Of a stretch of DNA of 64,000 bases, positions 51,513 through 63,130 are shown in pieces; the stretch's first letter is position 1, and each line of letters begins with the position of its first letter. Below the pieces are notes generated by a model that saw nothing but the letters and a program-made list of their open reading frames with translations, had not been told where the DNA came from and searched no databases. Made by a program: the position numbers and the translations under genes. Origin of the DNA: Nansenia antarctica (Eukaryota > Chordata > Actinopteri > Argentiniformes > Microstomatidae); contig OZ022346.1 in the NCBI GenBank assembly GCA_963989245.1, positions 5,642,881 to 5,706,880 on the forward strand, written 5' to 3'.

Positions 51513-53430
51513 CTGGGTTTCCGTTAACCGGGAATTACCGGTCTTTGTCCGGTAAAAGTTGTTGAAGTCCGACAAATTGAAAAGTCGTCGGACATATTGT
51601 CCGGTGAAAATAATTCCCTTTGAATACAATTCGCTAAAGTTCACATTCTGATTCCTTCTATTTTAAAAAAGACGAATATATAGGCTATGTATTTCTTTTA
51701 TTATGATATGATTTGACACCGGCATGATGATGACTCCTAATGTGTAGGCCGGCCTATACGAAACAGCGCACAGGTGCCACATGGGATTGATGCCAGATGG
51801 GATTACAGCTTAACCAGTCTATTACCGTTTAAACACAGTAGCCCATTCGGCGGTAACCCATGCCTATCTGGCAACCCTGCCAACCCGTCCACCATAGTAA
51901 TACGCAAACGTTGCAGCTCAAAGTGCACCATAGCGAGCGATTAAATTAATGGAAAGATGGCAAAACAAAGTAAGCTTAGCAATTATTTCATGAAGCCAAG
52001 CAACAACAAAAAAATAGGCCATCACTGATTCATTATCACTCATTCCGTCCCCTCAGCGCTTGAAGAATATGCTAAACCGGCCATCCAGACCATCATTGGT
52101 CATTTTGGCCAAGAAATGACCAGCGATGATGACTCAGCACCAGCCACAGCCCCGGTCATCGATGCCACAAACGTGCAACGAGATGCCATCGGTGTCATGA
52201 CAGCGCTTCGTGGTTATGGGGGCTTGCGTTTCTCAACAGCCTGCGAAGTCCTCATCCGAGACTTCAGCGAAATTTACCCAGAGTGGGCCACACTGGCCAA
52301 GATAGCCTGCTTGATTCCCGTCTCCAGTGCCTGCAGAGAGAGGATTCTCTCTGCAGAACCGAATTAAAACTGCGGACCGAAGTCGCCTTGGGGAGGGCAA
52401 GGTCACACGGCTAATGCGCATTGCAAGTTGCGGAGAGACACTTTGCAGCTTTGATTTCAAGTCCGCAGCTGCACGCTTCAATGCACCAAAAAGCGACGTT
52501 GGCCTAATAAGTAGCTGAATTATATGAGCAGCCATTGTTATTTTCAGAGTTTTTACTCTAGGCTATTTTATTTAAGGCTATCCCCTATCTATCTGAGAAA
52601 AGGCATAGGCGATAGGCCTAGGCTGTAACATCGAACGGAAATTAGCCTATACATACGCATTGCAAGTTAATTTAAAGCCTATTTATTTTCAAAGAGTTTT
52701 ATTCTATTTTATTTTATCTGATAAAAGGCATATGAACGGAAATTAGGCTAGCCGTGTCACGCCAGAAGCCTACATGCTTGCACTGTTACTGTTCAATAAA
52801 ATGTTGTACATCTAGACATTGTGGTATTTCTTTATATACGTATCCCAGACTGCCTATCAATTGTTTCTCAATAAACAGTTATGTTCTTCCCATTGTCATA
52901 CTCTCGAGCTAAACGAAATGCCTTCCCAACCAGCGAGACTTATAGAAATGACGTTGTTTTATTGATTTAAAAAAAAGGGTAAAACTGGAAAGAGAAAATA
53001 GAAAACTCACATTAATCCCAAACAATTTAACAAACTTCAGTTAACGTAATGTGGAGTCCGTTCATTGATCGATGCTGTCTGTTCAGTTCCCAGTGAGGCG
53101 CCCGTTCAGCGCTGGACCCGTTCAGCGCTGGATTTGACGCATGGCATAGCGCGCATGCGTCAAATCATGTTATATTATTATATATTATATAGCTCGCATC
53201 TAATCGTATCGGATGAGAAATAGACATTAAATGGCATATAGGCCGCTACACAACAGTAATCACCGCGACAAACAGCTATATTAGATTTGGAGGGGAAAAA
53301 AATATGATTTTGATTATTTTTTTTTTTATTATATTTTAATATGATGACCGGAATATATCACGTTTGTCCGGTAAATCGAATTCTTCCCGGACACGATGTC
53401 CGACGGCAAATTTTTCTAACGGAAACCCTG
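51513..53430 (+). mobile_element. hAT element related to 3655-5421
   Basis: GGGTTTCCGTTAACCGG at the left and TAACGGAAACCCTG at the right (to 53430), with CCGGACA-type subterminal motifs. No clean target duplication is seen and the left end differs by one base (CT for CA). It is the reverse-orientation relative of the first element and keeps part of the transposase. Confidence 0.8.
52030..52520 (+). pseudogene. hAT transposase C-terminal remnant
   Basis: Encodes LEEYAKPAIQ-like residues, then the hAT dimerisation region (YPEWATLAKIACLIPVSSAC). A one-base frameshift moves the rest (RGFSLQNRIKTADRSRLGEG, KVTRLMRIASCGE) to another frame. The catalytic core is absent. Confidence 0.8.
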
Positions 53431-53550
53431 ATTCAGACATTAATCTGCTCTATTCAGACATTAATCTGCTCTATTCAGACATTAATCTGCTCTATTCATA
53501 CATTAATCTGCTCTATTCAGACATTAATCTGCTCTATTCACACATTAATG
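53431..53550. repeat. 20-bp tandem repeat
   Basis: Six copies of ATTCAGACATTAATCTGCTC-type units, adjoining the hAT right end. Confidence 0.9.
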
Positions 53551-53644
53551 TCTTCACAAATGACCCAACTCTGATAGTCTTTATATCAAATCTGAGAATG
53601 AAATTCAGTATGCTAATTATAAAAGGGGTATGCTATTGATAATA

Positions 53645-53900
53645 TGAATGAATCAATCAATGAATGGTCTTTATTGTCATTGATATAGTACTGGTTTACA
53701 TAAATAAAGGCTATGTACACTATCCACTATACTATACTGTACAAATAAAACACTGTGCTGTACTCTATGCTATGCTATACCTATTCTAACATTTCCTATT
53801 CTCGGCAACCTTATGTACCCTAGGGTTGTCATATTGCACATAGTGTTATTGCACATTCATTTAAAGTGTCGCAGTTTGCAGGCTTGAAATGTACATATCA
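53645..53900 (-). mobile_element. LINE 3'UTR fragment
   Basis: Reverse-complement of the 3'UTR seen at 37910-38220 (AATGAATGGTCTTTATTGTC, GCAGTTTGCAGGCTTGAAAT), including the AATG tail. From 53900 to 54240 nothing is recognised. Confidence 0.75.
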
Positions 53901-54249
53901 TTGTAGCATGATATGCTAAATGTAGCATATCATTTAGATTGTTTTTAATGTATTGTTTTAGATAAGTCATTATTTTAAAATATTATTTTCTTTAGATAAA
54001 CAACTAAAATAAAAAATCTAAATTAGATGCTATTGATACTGCATAGACACACATTGATATAATATACTTGTATGTGTCAGGGGACAATGTTGCACTCTGA
54101 TATTTAGTGTGTCTCTGTTGCGCCCTTCTTCTCCGAGTCACCAGAGGGCGTAACACCCCCTATCAATTGTTTTAAGGTCAATTGTAATTGAGCTTGAGTT
54201 ACAAGACTTCCTCACATACCGGTATGTTCGGAACACATGCGTAGTGACA

Positions 54250-55200
54250 ATGGCTCAAATAATTACTGGAGACCGAGGGGGGAAAATATTAGTTCTGGAT
54301 AACTTTAGGTACCAGAAACACCGCACAAATTTACAGAATATTCGGTGGCGGTGTTGGAGAGAAGACTGCCGGACAGTTCTGGTTACAAACATCTTTGATG
54401 TAGAGGGGGTCAATCCCAACATAGAAGTTCGGGAGGTCCGCGAACATGTGCATGCCCCCGATACACAAATGGTGAACAATGCGCAATTTCGCCAAGTGAT
54501 TACTGGAGAGGTGGTGAGAGAACCCACAGTACCAATCAAGCGCATTTACGATGCTGAGTGCGTAGGTCTACAGCGGGGCCGTCCCATCCAGCGTGGAGGT
54601 CGCGGGCGACCTCCTCAAAGATTCTCCTCAGTTAGGTCTGTTATGGCCAGAGCCAGAGCTGCAGTAATCCCTCCCGTCCCAGCTACCGTTGATGATGTAA
54701 GGATCGACGGTCAATGGGCTGAGACATGGGGCAGAGACCATTTCCTCCTGCACCAAGACAGTGAGTGGGGCATAGCAGTGTTTTCCACAGAGGACAACCT
54801 GAGACAGCTGCGACACTGCAGGACATTATACATGGATGCTACATTCAAGTCGTGCCCACGCCCATACAACCAAGTATTTACTATACTCGGGGACATTCAT
54901 GGCTTCGTTGTCCCCCTTGTACATGTCCTCATGGAGCAACGTACAATTGGACACTACCGACAAGTGTTCCAGTGTGTCAAAACGTCACTCAGGAGAATCA
55001 CCCACCACCTTTGGCGTCCGCGTAAAGTCATCTGTGACTTTGAGCAAGCGCTGAAAACTGCTCTTGAAACGGAGTTGCCACAAGCCAGAATCGGAGGATG
55101 CTACTTCCATTTCAACCAAGCCTTGTGGAAGAGGGTACAGGCACTTGGATTGGCTGGTCCATTCCGTCATGACCATCCACTGGCAGCAGTCATCCGCAAG
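54250..55200 (+). CDS. FLYWCH/MULE transposase-like protein, exon 1
   Basis: First 317 codons of a 477-residue protein, start ATG at 54250. Residues about 8-70 form a FLYWCH-type zinc finger (GGKILVLDNFRYQKHRTN, RWRCWREDC, then HVHAP). After a basic linker (RGRPIQRGGRGRPPQR) comes a MULE transposase domain: LYMDATFKSCPRPYNQVFTI with the first Asp, VICDFEQALKTALE with the second, and the CYFHF zinc-like motif. The exon ends ATCCGCAAG|GTTTGT. No terminal inverted repeats or 9-bp duplications were found, so it is either an old transposon with lost ends or a host-adopted gene. It is transcribed opposite to ROCK2. Confidence 0.8.
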
Positions 55201-55380
55201 GTTTGTTGTGTTCTGTCTGCACTGCTGTCTGTCCTGTGTTGTTTTGTTTGCATTGCATTTAGAAATGCTCTTACTGTAACGCCAAATCAAATTCCTATAT
55301 GTGTATGCTTAATGTGTATGCATAAATGGCAATAAACGTTATCTCATCTCTCATCTCATCTCATCTCATCTCATCTCAAG
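55201..55380 (+). mobile_element. Retroposon tail forming a 180-bp intron
   Basis: Begins GTTTGTTGTG, contains GCAATAAACGTTATCTCATC and ends in (CTCAT)n then CAAG, typical of a 5'-truncated LINE tail. CAAG is found just before and at the end, a possible target duplication. Without this piece the coding frame is continuous. Confidence 0.7.
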
Positions 55381-55603
55381 GTGATGGCCTTAGGACACCT
55401 GCCTCTGCCTCTGGTCCAGATCAATTTTGATCTTCTCCTCAACCACAGAAACACCAGGCGTGCCCTGATGAACCACCCTGAGTTACAAGACTTCCTTGCG
55501 TATGTTCGTAACACATATGTCCATCCTGGAGCGGCCTTCCCACCAGCGATGTGGAATGTGTTCGAAAGAAACATGGAGCAAAGGACCAATAATCATGTTG
55601 AAT
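55381..55603 (+). CDS. FLYWCH/MULE transposase-like protein, exon 2
   Basis: Joins exon 1 in phase 0 (VIRK then VMALGHLPLPLVQINFDLLL). It encodes the region after the catalytic domain, including NTYVHPGAAFPPAMWNVFER and RTNNHVE. The donor AAT|GTAAGT leaves one base over. Confidence 0.8.
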
Positions 55604-56239
55604 GTAAGTGTAACAATGACAGATCTGAACAAAAAATATATAATTTCATCTAATAACTAAATCTGAAGTATTAAGTTAATTATTTTATATTGTTAATATA
55701 ATATTGTCTGCTAATTATGGGTTAATTCATTCTTATCCTATCACCTCTGGGCCTGTGCGTATATCGAGGTTTAACTATGAGCCGAAACAAAAATTAACGA
55801 AACATCAAACACAGCAGAGGACAGGAGGGCTCTTTAAACAGGTGGACGAGTTGCCACGTACAGGCGCGCTAATGATGATGGACATAACATCAGTCCAATC
55901 ATGGGCGGGCACCGTGATTGAGAAAGGATTAAGAAAGGATTTAAAATTGTGAAAGGAGGAGACACAGAGGGGAAAATGTTCAATGTCAAAATGTTCATGC
56001 CAAACTAATAACATTTAGGGCCTGATTTACTAAGATCCCAAATAACGAATACTAATTGAAGTTCACACACAGGGGAAGTTGAGATATACTTCAAATAAGG
56101 CCCGCTATCTTCTACATTGGAAAGATCAACAATCCTCACTGCACACCGTTAGTAGATCAGCCTGCAGATGTAGAACCAGTTTGCACATTAATAGGCCATT
56201 AATAGGCTAATAAGTTATAATTCTGTATTTTTGTTCTAG

Positions 56240-56499
56240 CTTATCATCGTACTCTGAACGATGCTGTCCAAGTGCGCCATCCTTCACTTTGGAAATTCCT
56301 TCGGCACCTGAAGGATCAGCAAACGCTTGCAGAGGGTAAACTGGGGATGGCAGACAGAGGCCACGCTCCCCCAACAAGGAGACGGAAGTGGAGGGAGTTG
56401 GAGGCCCGTCTACTGAGGCTGAAAGGACAGTACATGCAGGGCCACAGAGATCTGGCTTCGTACTGGAGGGCTGTCAGCCGTAGCGTCCGTATGGGCTAG
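56240..56499 (+). CDS. FLYWCH/MULE transposase-like protein, exon 3
   Basis: Acceptor TTTTTGTTCTAG before 56240. T plus CT gives Ser; then YHRTLNDAVQVRHPSLWKFL, a conserved end of MULE-type proteins. A basic tail follows (PTRRRKWRELEARLLRLKGQ) and TAG at 56497-56499. The intron of about 636 bp is AT-rich. Confidence 0.78.
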
Positions 56500-57226
56500 A
56501 TTTCCACATTTATTTTGATAGCACTTTGGCCTATGTTGTTGTTATTATTATTGTTATTGGCCTAATTGTGTTATTGTTATTATTATTATTATTGTTATTA
56601 TTAGTTAGAATAAGCTGTACGCCATTGTTTACGCCATCATGTATGCCATTGTTTACATGTTATTTAGCTCTTTCATTTGTTTTTGCCAAGTTATTGCTGT
56701 ACCATAGTTTTGTTATTGAAAGATGTCTGTACCTTTCCAGTTTATATGGACCTGGGCCATATTCCACTAACGGTGGCTTAATATAGCTGCGCTATAATTA
56801 AATGCGGCGCTCAGGGACCTCGAGATTGGTATTCAAGCCTCAGGTGATTCCTCGAATGAGGATCAGCCTTGTGTCATCAGTGTTCACAGAAGACAGGCTT
56901 ACAAATCTTCGATATGGGCGCGTGCACGCAGACATACGCAGCCCAGAAGAGTCGATCTGTCGAAATGAAGATACTCCACTCTGCAGGGGTACTACATTTG
57001 CGCAGCATTCCGAATTATTTATTTTTTATGAAGACGGAAAAAATAAGATGTAAAATAGTGCAATACTGCCGCAATTAACAAGGCGAGGGAAATGGTTTGG
57101 CAAGAAATTGCTGACCGATTAAATGCGTAGGTCATACTAGCCCCAGTTATTGTTATATGTTCATATTTTAATAAATGAATATTTACTACTGTGGTGATAT
57201 CAGCAGCAGGCTACAAACTGTCATAT

Positions 57227-57310
57227 CGCCACAATGGCCTAGTGGTATCGACCGCTGCCATAGGATTTATTCGTCATTTTATATCGGTGGTTCAAATCCC
57301 TCTTCAGGCG
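57227..57310 (+). tRNA. tRNA-like segment, copy A
   Basis: Box A-like TGGCCTAGTGG and box B-like GGTTCAAATCC at tRNA-like spacing, followed by a TTTTT terminator. The outer 7 bases pair 5 of 7 (GCCACAA with TTCAGGC). The anticodon region is long and does not fold cleanly, so this is more likely a tRNA-derived pseudogene than a working tRNA. Confidence 0.4.
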
Positions 57311-57487
57311 CACTTTTTACTGCATTTCGTTGTCTGAATCTAATCTAAAATGTCATCTAAAAAAGTATTGTAGGCTATACAATTATGGTGCAGGCTAATT
57401 TACAAGAACTGACACGATTACAATGGTGTTTGAAACCTTTGCATGAAATCTTCGGTTAAATGTAAAAAAAAATAAAAATGAATGACT

Positions 57488-57560
57488 TAGTCAAGTCTTG
57501 AACTCGCAACCTTTGGAACTCGAGTCCGCAGCCTTAACCACTCCGCCAACCAGACAGCTG
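57488..57560 (-). tRNA. tRNA-Ser/Leu-like segment, copy A
   Basis: Minus strand: TGGCGGAGTGGTTAAGGC (box A), GGACTCGAGTTCC (an anticodon arm that would hold CGA) and a GCGAGTTCAAGAC box B-like stretch. The acceptor stem does not pair well and there is no long variable arm. Probably a tRNA-derived pseudogene. Confidence 0.4.
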
Positions 57561-58184
57561 GGATTACGGCAATGCAAGTTGAGACAATTACTTCTTTTTT
57601 TTTTTACACTCTTTTCTTTATCTATCTATCACACTTTCAAAATATCAAGTTATCTATCTATCACACAGTCAAACTATCTAATCAAACTATCTAATCTATC
57701 TATCTCATGTGAAGTGGGAACTAATATTTCCTAAAAGACACATGAGGAACTTTCGTTCAGGGTTTAGTTTCCGCCTGTGAGCCTTTTTTGACGCACGGAT
57801 GACTATAGCCTGTGTTTTAGCCTGGTCGGGACCAGGCTAATTATATCTGACTCAGAAGGAGCTCAACCAAGAAGCGAATTATTTGAGCCACATTGATGGC
57901 ACCGAACGCAAGCTAACATTTTCGAGGCTTAGAACTTTATCGAGGCTTAGAACTTTATCGAGCTTTGTGGAATAGGGCCCTGTTTACTTAGTAAGCCATA
58001 TAGTTATTATTACAATATATGTGATGCCAGAGATAGGACTGATAATTGCACTAGAGCTCATGTGTCAGGATTACCAGGTTTCAGCAGTGAAACAGTAGGC
58101 CTCTCCTTATTAGTGCCTGACTACTAAAACACTAGAGTGAAAGAGACTACATCTCTGTATGCCAGGATCCCCCGAGGATTTGAT

Positions 58185-58510
58185 GTGTGCAAGAGGATGT
58201 GTCACACTCTATGTGCTACGGATACTGGCTAGTTACTTAGGGATTATATTATGGGATATGTGACACTGTAACCTAGAGACACACTGCGCTGTTACGTGAC
58301 GTCCTGCCAATGGGATGTACAGTATTGTCTCAGGTTGGCATTTTGATGCTTGGTCTTGGAAACAAACACCATGTTTGCACAAACATTGTTTTTTTGTTGT
58401 TGTTGTTGGTTGCAATAAAAGCCTATATTTTGGATTGATATCTCTACTGTATTTATTTGATTCCGTTTGACCAAAATATAGAAAAAATATTTCTTTAATC
58501 CATGCATACA
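58185..58510. repeat. Repeat pair, left copy (matches 59698-59975)
   Basis: GCTAGTTACTTAGGGATTAT, the TGCCAATGGGATGTACAGTA stretch and a (TTG)n-containing end recur at 59710-59975, with small indels. Confidence 0.85.
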
Positions 58511-58614
58511 ATTGCAAATGTTGGGCCGCTACCCACACGTTTAGCTGTGTTGCTCATTCCACAAATGCATGATCCTTACAAGTCATACCTCGTTGTAAAA
58601 GTGACTAATCAGCG

Positions 58615-59690
58615 GGTCATTCCACTAAAGGTGGATCAGTATAGCGGCGCTCAGGGAACTCGAGATTGGAAATCAAGCCTCAGGTGATTCCTCGAACGAG
58701 GATCAGCCTTGTGTCATCAGTGTTCACAGAAGACAGGCTTACAAATCTTCGATATGGGCGCGTGCACGCAGACATAAAAAGCCCTGAAGTGTCGATCTGT
58801 CGAAATGAAGATACTCCACTCTGCAGGGGTACTACATTTGCGCAGCATTCCGAATTATTGATTTTTATGAAGACGGAAAAATAAGATGTAAAATAGTGCA
58901 ATACTGCCGCAATTAACAAGGCGAGGGAAATGGTTTGGCAAGAAATTGCTGACCGATTAAATGCGTAGGTCATACTAGCCCCAGTTATTGTTATATGTTC
59001 ATATTTTAATAAATGAATATTACTACTGTGGTGATATCCGCAGCAGGCTACAAACCGTCATATCGCCACAATGGCCTAGTGGTATTGACTGCTGCCATAG
59101 GATTTAATCGTCATTTTATATCAGTGGTTCGAATCCCTCTTCAGGCGCACTTTTTACTGCATTTCGTTGTCTGAATCTAATCTAAAATCTCATCTAAAAA
59201 AGTATTGTAGGCTATAAAATTATGGTGCAGGCTCATTTACAAGAACTGACACGATTACAATGGTGTTTGAAACCTTTGCATGAAATCTTCGGTTAAATGT
59301 AAAAAAAAAAAAAAATGAATGACTTAGTCAAGTCTCGAACTCGCAACCTTTGGAACTCCAGTCCGCAGCCTTAACCACTACGCTAGCATGACAGCAATGC
59401 AAGTTGTTTCTTTTTACACTCTTTTCTTTATTGATATATCGATTTATCTATCACACTTTCAAAATATCAAGTTATCTATCACACAATCAAACTATCTATC
59501 GATCGATCACACTTTCAAAATATCAAATTATCTATCTATCACACAGTCAAACTATCTAATCTATCTATCTCGTGTGAAGTGGGAACTAATATTTCCTAGG
59601 GAGGAACTATCGTTCGGGATGTAGTTTCCGCCTGTGAGCCTTTTTTGACGCGCGTCTCACTATAGCCTGTGTTTTCGATTTCGAAGACGT
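58615..59690. mobile_element. DNA transposon with tRNA-like segments, copy B
   Basis: Matches copy A from CGGCGCTCAGGGAACTCGAG (58641) onward at an offset of about 1.84 kb. It lacks about 380 bp that copy A has near its right end, and the ends are less clear (ATTCCACTAAAGGTGG at left). Its tRNA-like segments are at 59064-59147 (+) and about 59331-59395 (-). Confidence 0.75.
59064..59147 (+). tRNA. tRNA-like segment, copy B
   Basis: Same as copy A with box B now GGTTCGAATCC, the exact consensus, and the TTTTT terminator kept. Changes relative to copy A are few. Confidence 0.4.
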
Positions 59691-60144
59691 CACTCACTGT
59701 GCTACGAAAACTGGCTAGTTACTTAGGGATTATATTATGGGATATGTGACACTGTAACCTAGAGACACACTGCGCTGTTACGTGACGTCCTGCCAATGGG
59801 ATGTACAGTATTGTCCCATAGGTTGGCATTTTGATGCTTGGTCTTGGAAACAAACACCATGTTTGCACAAACATAGTTTTTTTGTTGTTGTTGTTGGTTG
59901 CAATAAAAGCCTATATTTTGGATTGATATCTCTACTGTATTTATTTGATTTCGTTTGACAAAAATATAGAAAAAATATTTAATAATGTGTATATATATAT
60001 ATATATCACTGGTGTTCTTTTAGGAATATAAGATTTTCAATTCCATCTCGAAAATGATCTATCTAGGGAGTTATATAAAATGCTGAGACAATACTATGAC
60101 ATTCATTGTGTTCTTCATTATTTCCAAGTCATCTTAAGACCCCC

Positions 60145-60375
60145 CCCAAAAAAAAAAAAAAAAAAAAAAAAAATCAAACTCTCATGCAGTACCACATAAC
60201 GACACATGAGGTCGCTTGACACAACGGCAGGCGGGGAACATAGGACCCTTTTTCGGAAGCGGGGAACATAGAACCCTTTTTCGGAAGCGGGGAACATAGA
60301 ACCCTTTTTCGGAAGTGCGGAACAGGGGAACATAGGACCCGGGGAACATAGGACCCGGGGAACATAGGCATGCTC
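60145..60375. repeat. Poly(A) run and 28-bp tandem repeat
   Basis: About 27 A at 60147-60173, then three to four copies of a 28-bp unit with the core GGGGAACATAGAACCCTTTT TCGGAAGC (60234-60320), shortening to CCGGGGAACATAGGA. The second segmental duplication starts immediately after. Confidence 0.9.
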
Positions 60376-60480
60376 CCTTTGTGTCCACTGTTGGGAGTCC
60401 TATGTCATGGTGGGGGGCTGAGGTCAGAGGGACAGAGGTCCCAGGGGGGTCAGGAGGAGGCTGATATGAAAAACGTATAG

Positions 60481-60526
<46 letters not shown>

Positions 60527-61219
60527 TTCAGTACAGACATTGACCTTGTGATGCACACGCACGTGTGCGCAATTGCTGCGCTACTTCTAACTCGCGCCGT
60601 CTTTCACACTTTTTATGTATCTCCAGTGAGGAATGCAGCACACTCTTAAAGGAGAGGTTTCTCAGGGTTGCAAATAGACGGTGAGGGAATGAGAGATCAG
60701 CCAGTTAAATCCAAGTTAAATCCAAGTAGACAATCATTTCTCGGGTCCCTAATCATGTGACGCCCGACACGTTCAACATTAACGGGAACAGGACATAGTT
60801 TATCTTTAATGAACACATTTGGAATTCAATGTTTTTCAATTCAAAAGGAGGAGCATGTGTCATGGAGGAAGTGAGAGTCTCTGATGTTGACCGTAGCATG
60901 GAGCAGGTTAGACACATGGAAGAATAGGCTCCATGCTGTCTCTATTATCCGATGTGGGACATACCATGGAGCATGTTCTCCATGCTATGGACAATAACCT
61001 GAGAAAAAAAGGAGCTTGTCATGTAGCATGGGGATATTGTTCAAATATCTAATTTGGAATGGAGCGTGGAGGAATAAAGACCATGATATGCTATATCCAT
61101 CCACAGAATACTGAATAACCAAATACTACATTGAATTTAGATTACACCCTTTTTCACCAGTCCCAAGAGGTCTGACTTTCAGAGTTGAGGTCAATTCAAA
61201 TTCAATTCATGTGAAGTGA

Positions 61220-62189
61220 AGCATTTCTCTCGAAATGAATTCAAATGTTAAGTAGATGTGGTTCCAGTCCTACCTTTCCTACAGGAAACAGTTTGTCACC
61301 ATCAACGGCTCCAGTTCCTCCCCAGCCCCAGTCAACCAAGGCATGCCTCAAGCCTCTGTGCTTGGACCCCTCCTCTTCACTATCTACATGCTTCCCCTCT
61401 CGGCCAGATCATCCGCCACCAGGGCCTAAACTTCCACTGCAATGCCGATGACACGCAAATGTATCTCAGCACAACACCATCCTCTCAGCTCCCCCCTCAA
61501 TCTTGTCAACTGCCTGCTTGAAATAAAAACATGGATGTCATCTAACCTACTCAAACTCAACAGTAAGAAAACAGAGCTCATGGTTGTGGCACCCAAGGCG
61601 CTGCTCCGGAAGGTTGGTGACTTTCTCCTCCAGGTCGACGGCTGCTCCATCTCCCCATCCCCCAAAGTCCGCAACCTAGGTGTCATCCTTGACTGCACCT
61701 CCTCCTTCCAGTCACACATCAGATGATCCATCACCAAATCTGCCTTCTTCCACCTCAAAAACATTGCCAGACTCCGATCGTCCAACTCTGTGGCCGAAAC
61801 CCTCGTCCACGCCTTCGTCACCTCCCGCCTGGACTATTGCAACGGAGTCCTGTTTGGGGTACCCAGCAAAGCCCTGGACAGGCTCCTGTTTGTGCAGAAC
61901 TCAGCTGCCAGGGTAGAGCAGTACATTACCCCACCCTCATCCACCTCCACTGGTCCCGGTCAAGTCACGCGTCCTTTACAAAATCCTCCTCCTCACCTAC
62001 AAATCCCTCCATGCTCACGCCCCCTAGTATCTGTCTGACCTTCTCCGCCAATATACCCCATCCTGGTACCTGCAGTCCCCAGACATGGGTCTGCTCTCCA
62101 CCCCCCCGCACCAACCTACGAACCTTTGGGGACAGACCCTTCTGGCAGCACCCACCCTTTGGAACTCTCTCCCCACAGTGATCCGCAAC

Positions 62190-62220
<31 letters not shown>

Positions 62221-62359
62221 CCACCCTGGACACCTTCAAATCTGCCCTCAAAACCCATCTGTTCACCTTTGGCCCCTAGTTTAGTTTTTGGCATTGTGTT
62301 CTGTTTTTGACTGTCTTTCTGTAAATGTGTTCCTTGAAAGGTGCTATATAAATCCAAGA

Positions 62360-62395
<36 letters not shown>

Positions 62396-62396
62396 G
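61220..62396 (+). pseudogene. LINE ORF2 3' half, duplicated copy
   Basis: Same broken reverse-transcriptase region as 21650-22816, with HCNADDTQMYLS and SRLDYCNGVLFGVPSKALD. Extra indels include GCCTCCTCCTTCC for CTTCTACTTCC near 61700. A run of about 28 C at 62191-62219 replaces about 12 C in copy 1. Confidence 0.85.
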
Positions 62397-62478
62397 ATGA
62401 TGAAATGCATTGTGGGTAAAGTGTTATTTGGAGTAGCTCAGCCCCGGCCCTTGTCCTCCACGTGTCTCTGTAACTGAC

Positions 62479-62698
62479 CTGGTCTTGTTGGGAGGCAGCA
62501 GCTGTCTGCTGGGCCGTCTCTGGGACTGGCTGGGCTGAAGCTTCATGGAGGCACGGGGTGAGGAGCGCTGTGAGAAGTGCTCCGGGGCCGGCGGCTTCTT
62601 GGGGATCTTCTTGACCAGCCGGCTGACCCACTTCTGCTGCTCTTCTTGTGTCAGGGCCAGCAGGAGCAGGTTCTTGGCAGTAGACACGTCATAGTTCA
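62479..62698 (-). CDS. rock2: Second copy of the ROCK2 C-terminal PH exon
   Basis: 220-bp exon with intact acceptor CTCTCCCTGCAG and donor AG|GTCAGT. Compared with 22901-23120 it has three substitutions, all synonymous (CTC to CTT for Leu, CCT to CCG for Pro, GAA to GAG for Glu), so the protein is unchanged. It lies upstream of coiled-coil exons in transcription order, so it cannot belong to the same linear transcript. Either it is the 3' part of a second ROCK2 gene extending to the right, or a partial duplication, or an assembly artefact. The one-base terminal exon is not included in the duplicated block. Confidence 0.85.
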
Positions 62699-63130
62699 CT
62701 GCAGGGAGAGAGAAGGACCAAAGGGACAATCTGTAAGATTTCAAGTGGTTGAATGGTGAATTTTAAAGGAATGCATGTCGTTTTTTTGCATGTCGCTGTC
62801 CTCTTTGGCCACACTGAAAATGTTAAAATATACATAATATGCTGCGTTTGCTAATAGCAGCAAACGTGTAGATCTTTCTAAACAAACAAAACGTTAAATG
62901 GCTAACAGTAGCTAAAAGCTGTTGTTCCTAATTATGTGGACATCTGTGGGCATTAAAACGTAGCAAGCCCTGAGTGTGTCTGATCACCACCAGGTCGCCA
63001 TGACAGGAATGATGTGAGGGGAAATGGGATGAGGTGAAACTCCAAGGTTAGCTTAACACTCGAACAGCCGTGCCGATTTTACCTACTATTAGAGCCGCCT
63101 CCCTCTTTACAATGGTAATCTGCTACTTAC

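Larger units (their letters stand above)
56753..57981. mobile_element. DNA transposon with tRNA-like segments, copy A
   Basis: Imperfect inverted ends CTGGGCCATATTCCAC (56754) and GTGGAATAGGGCCCTG (to 57981), a terminus seen in fish Harbinger-type elements. No transposase. It carries two tRNA-like segments in opposite orientation and a (TATC)n-rich tract. A second copy of most of it is at 58615-59690. Confidence 0.65.

Noticed and set aside
62479..62698. Alternative exon of the visible ROCK2 transcript
   Set aside because: It lies upstream of the coiled-coil exons, and its donor phase does not match the next exon at 51283, so inclusion would shift the frame.
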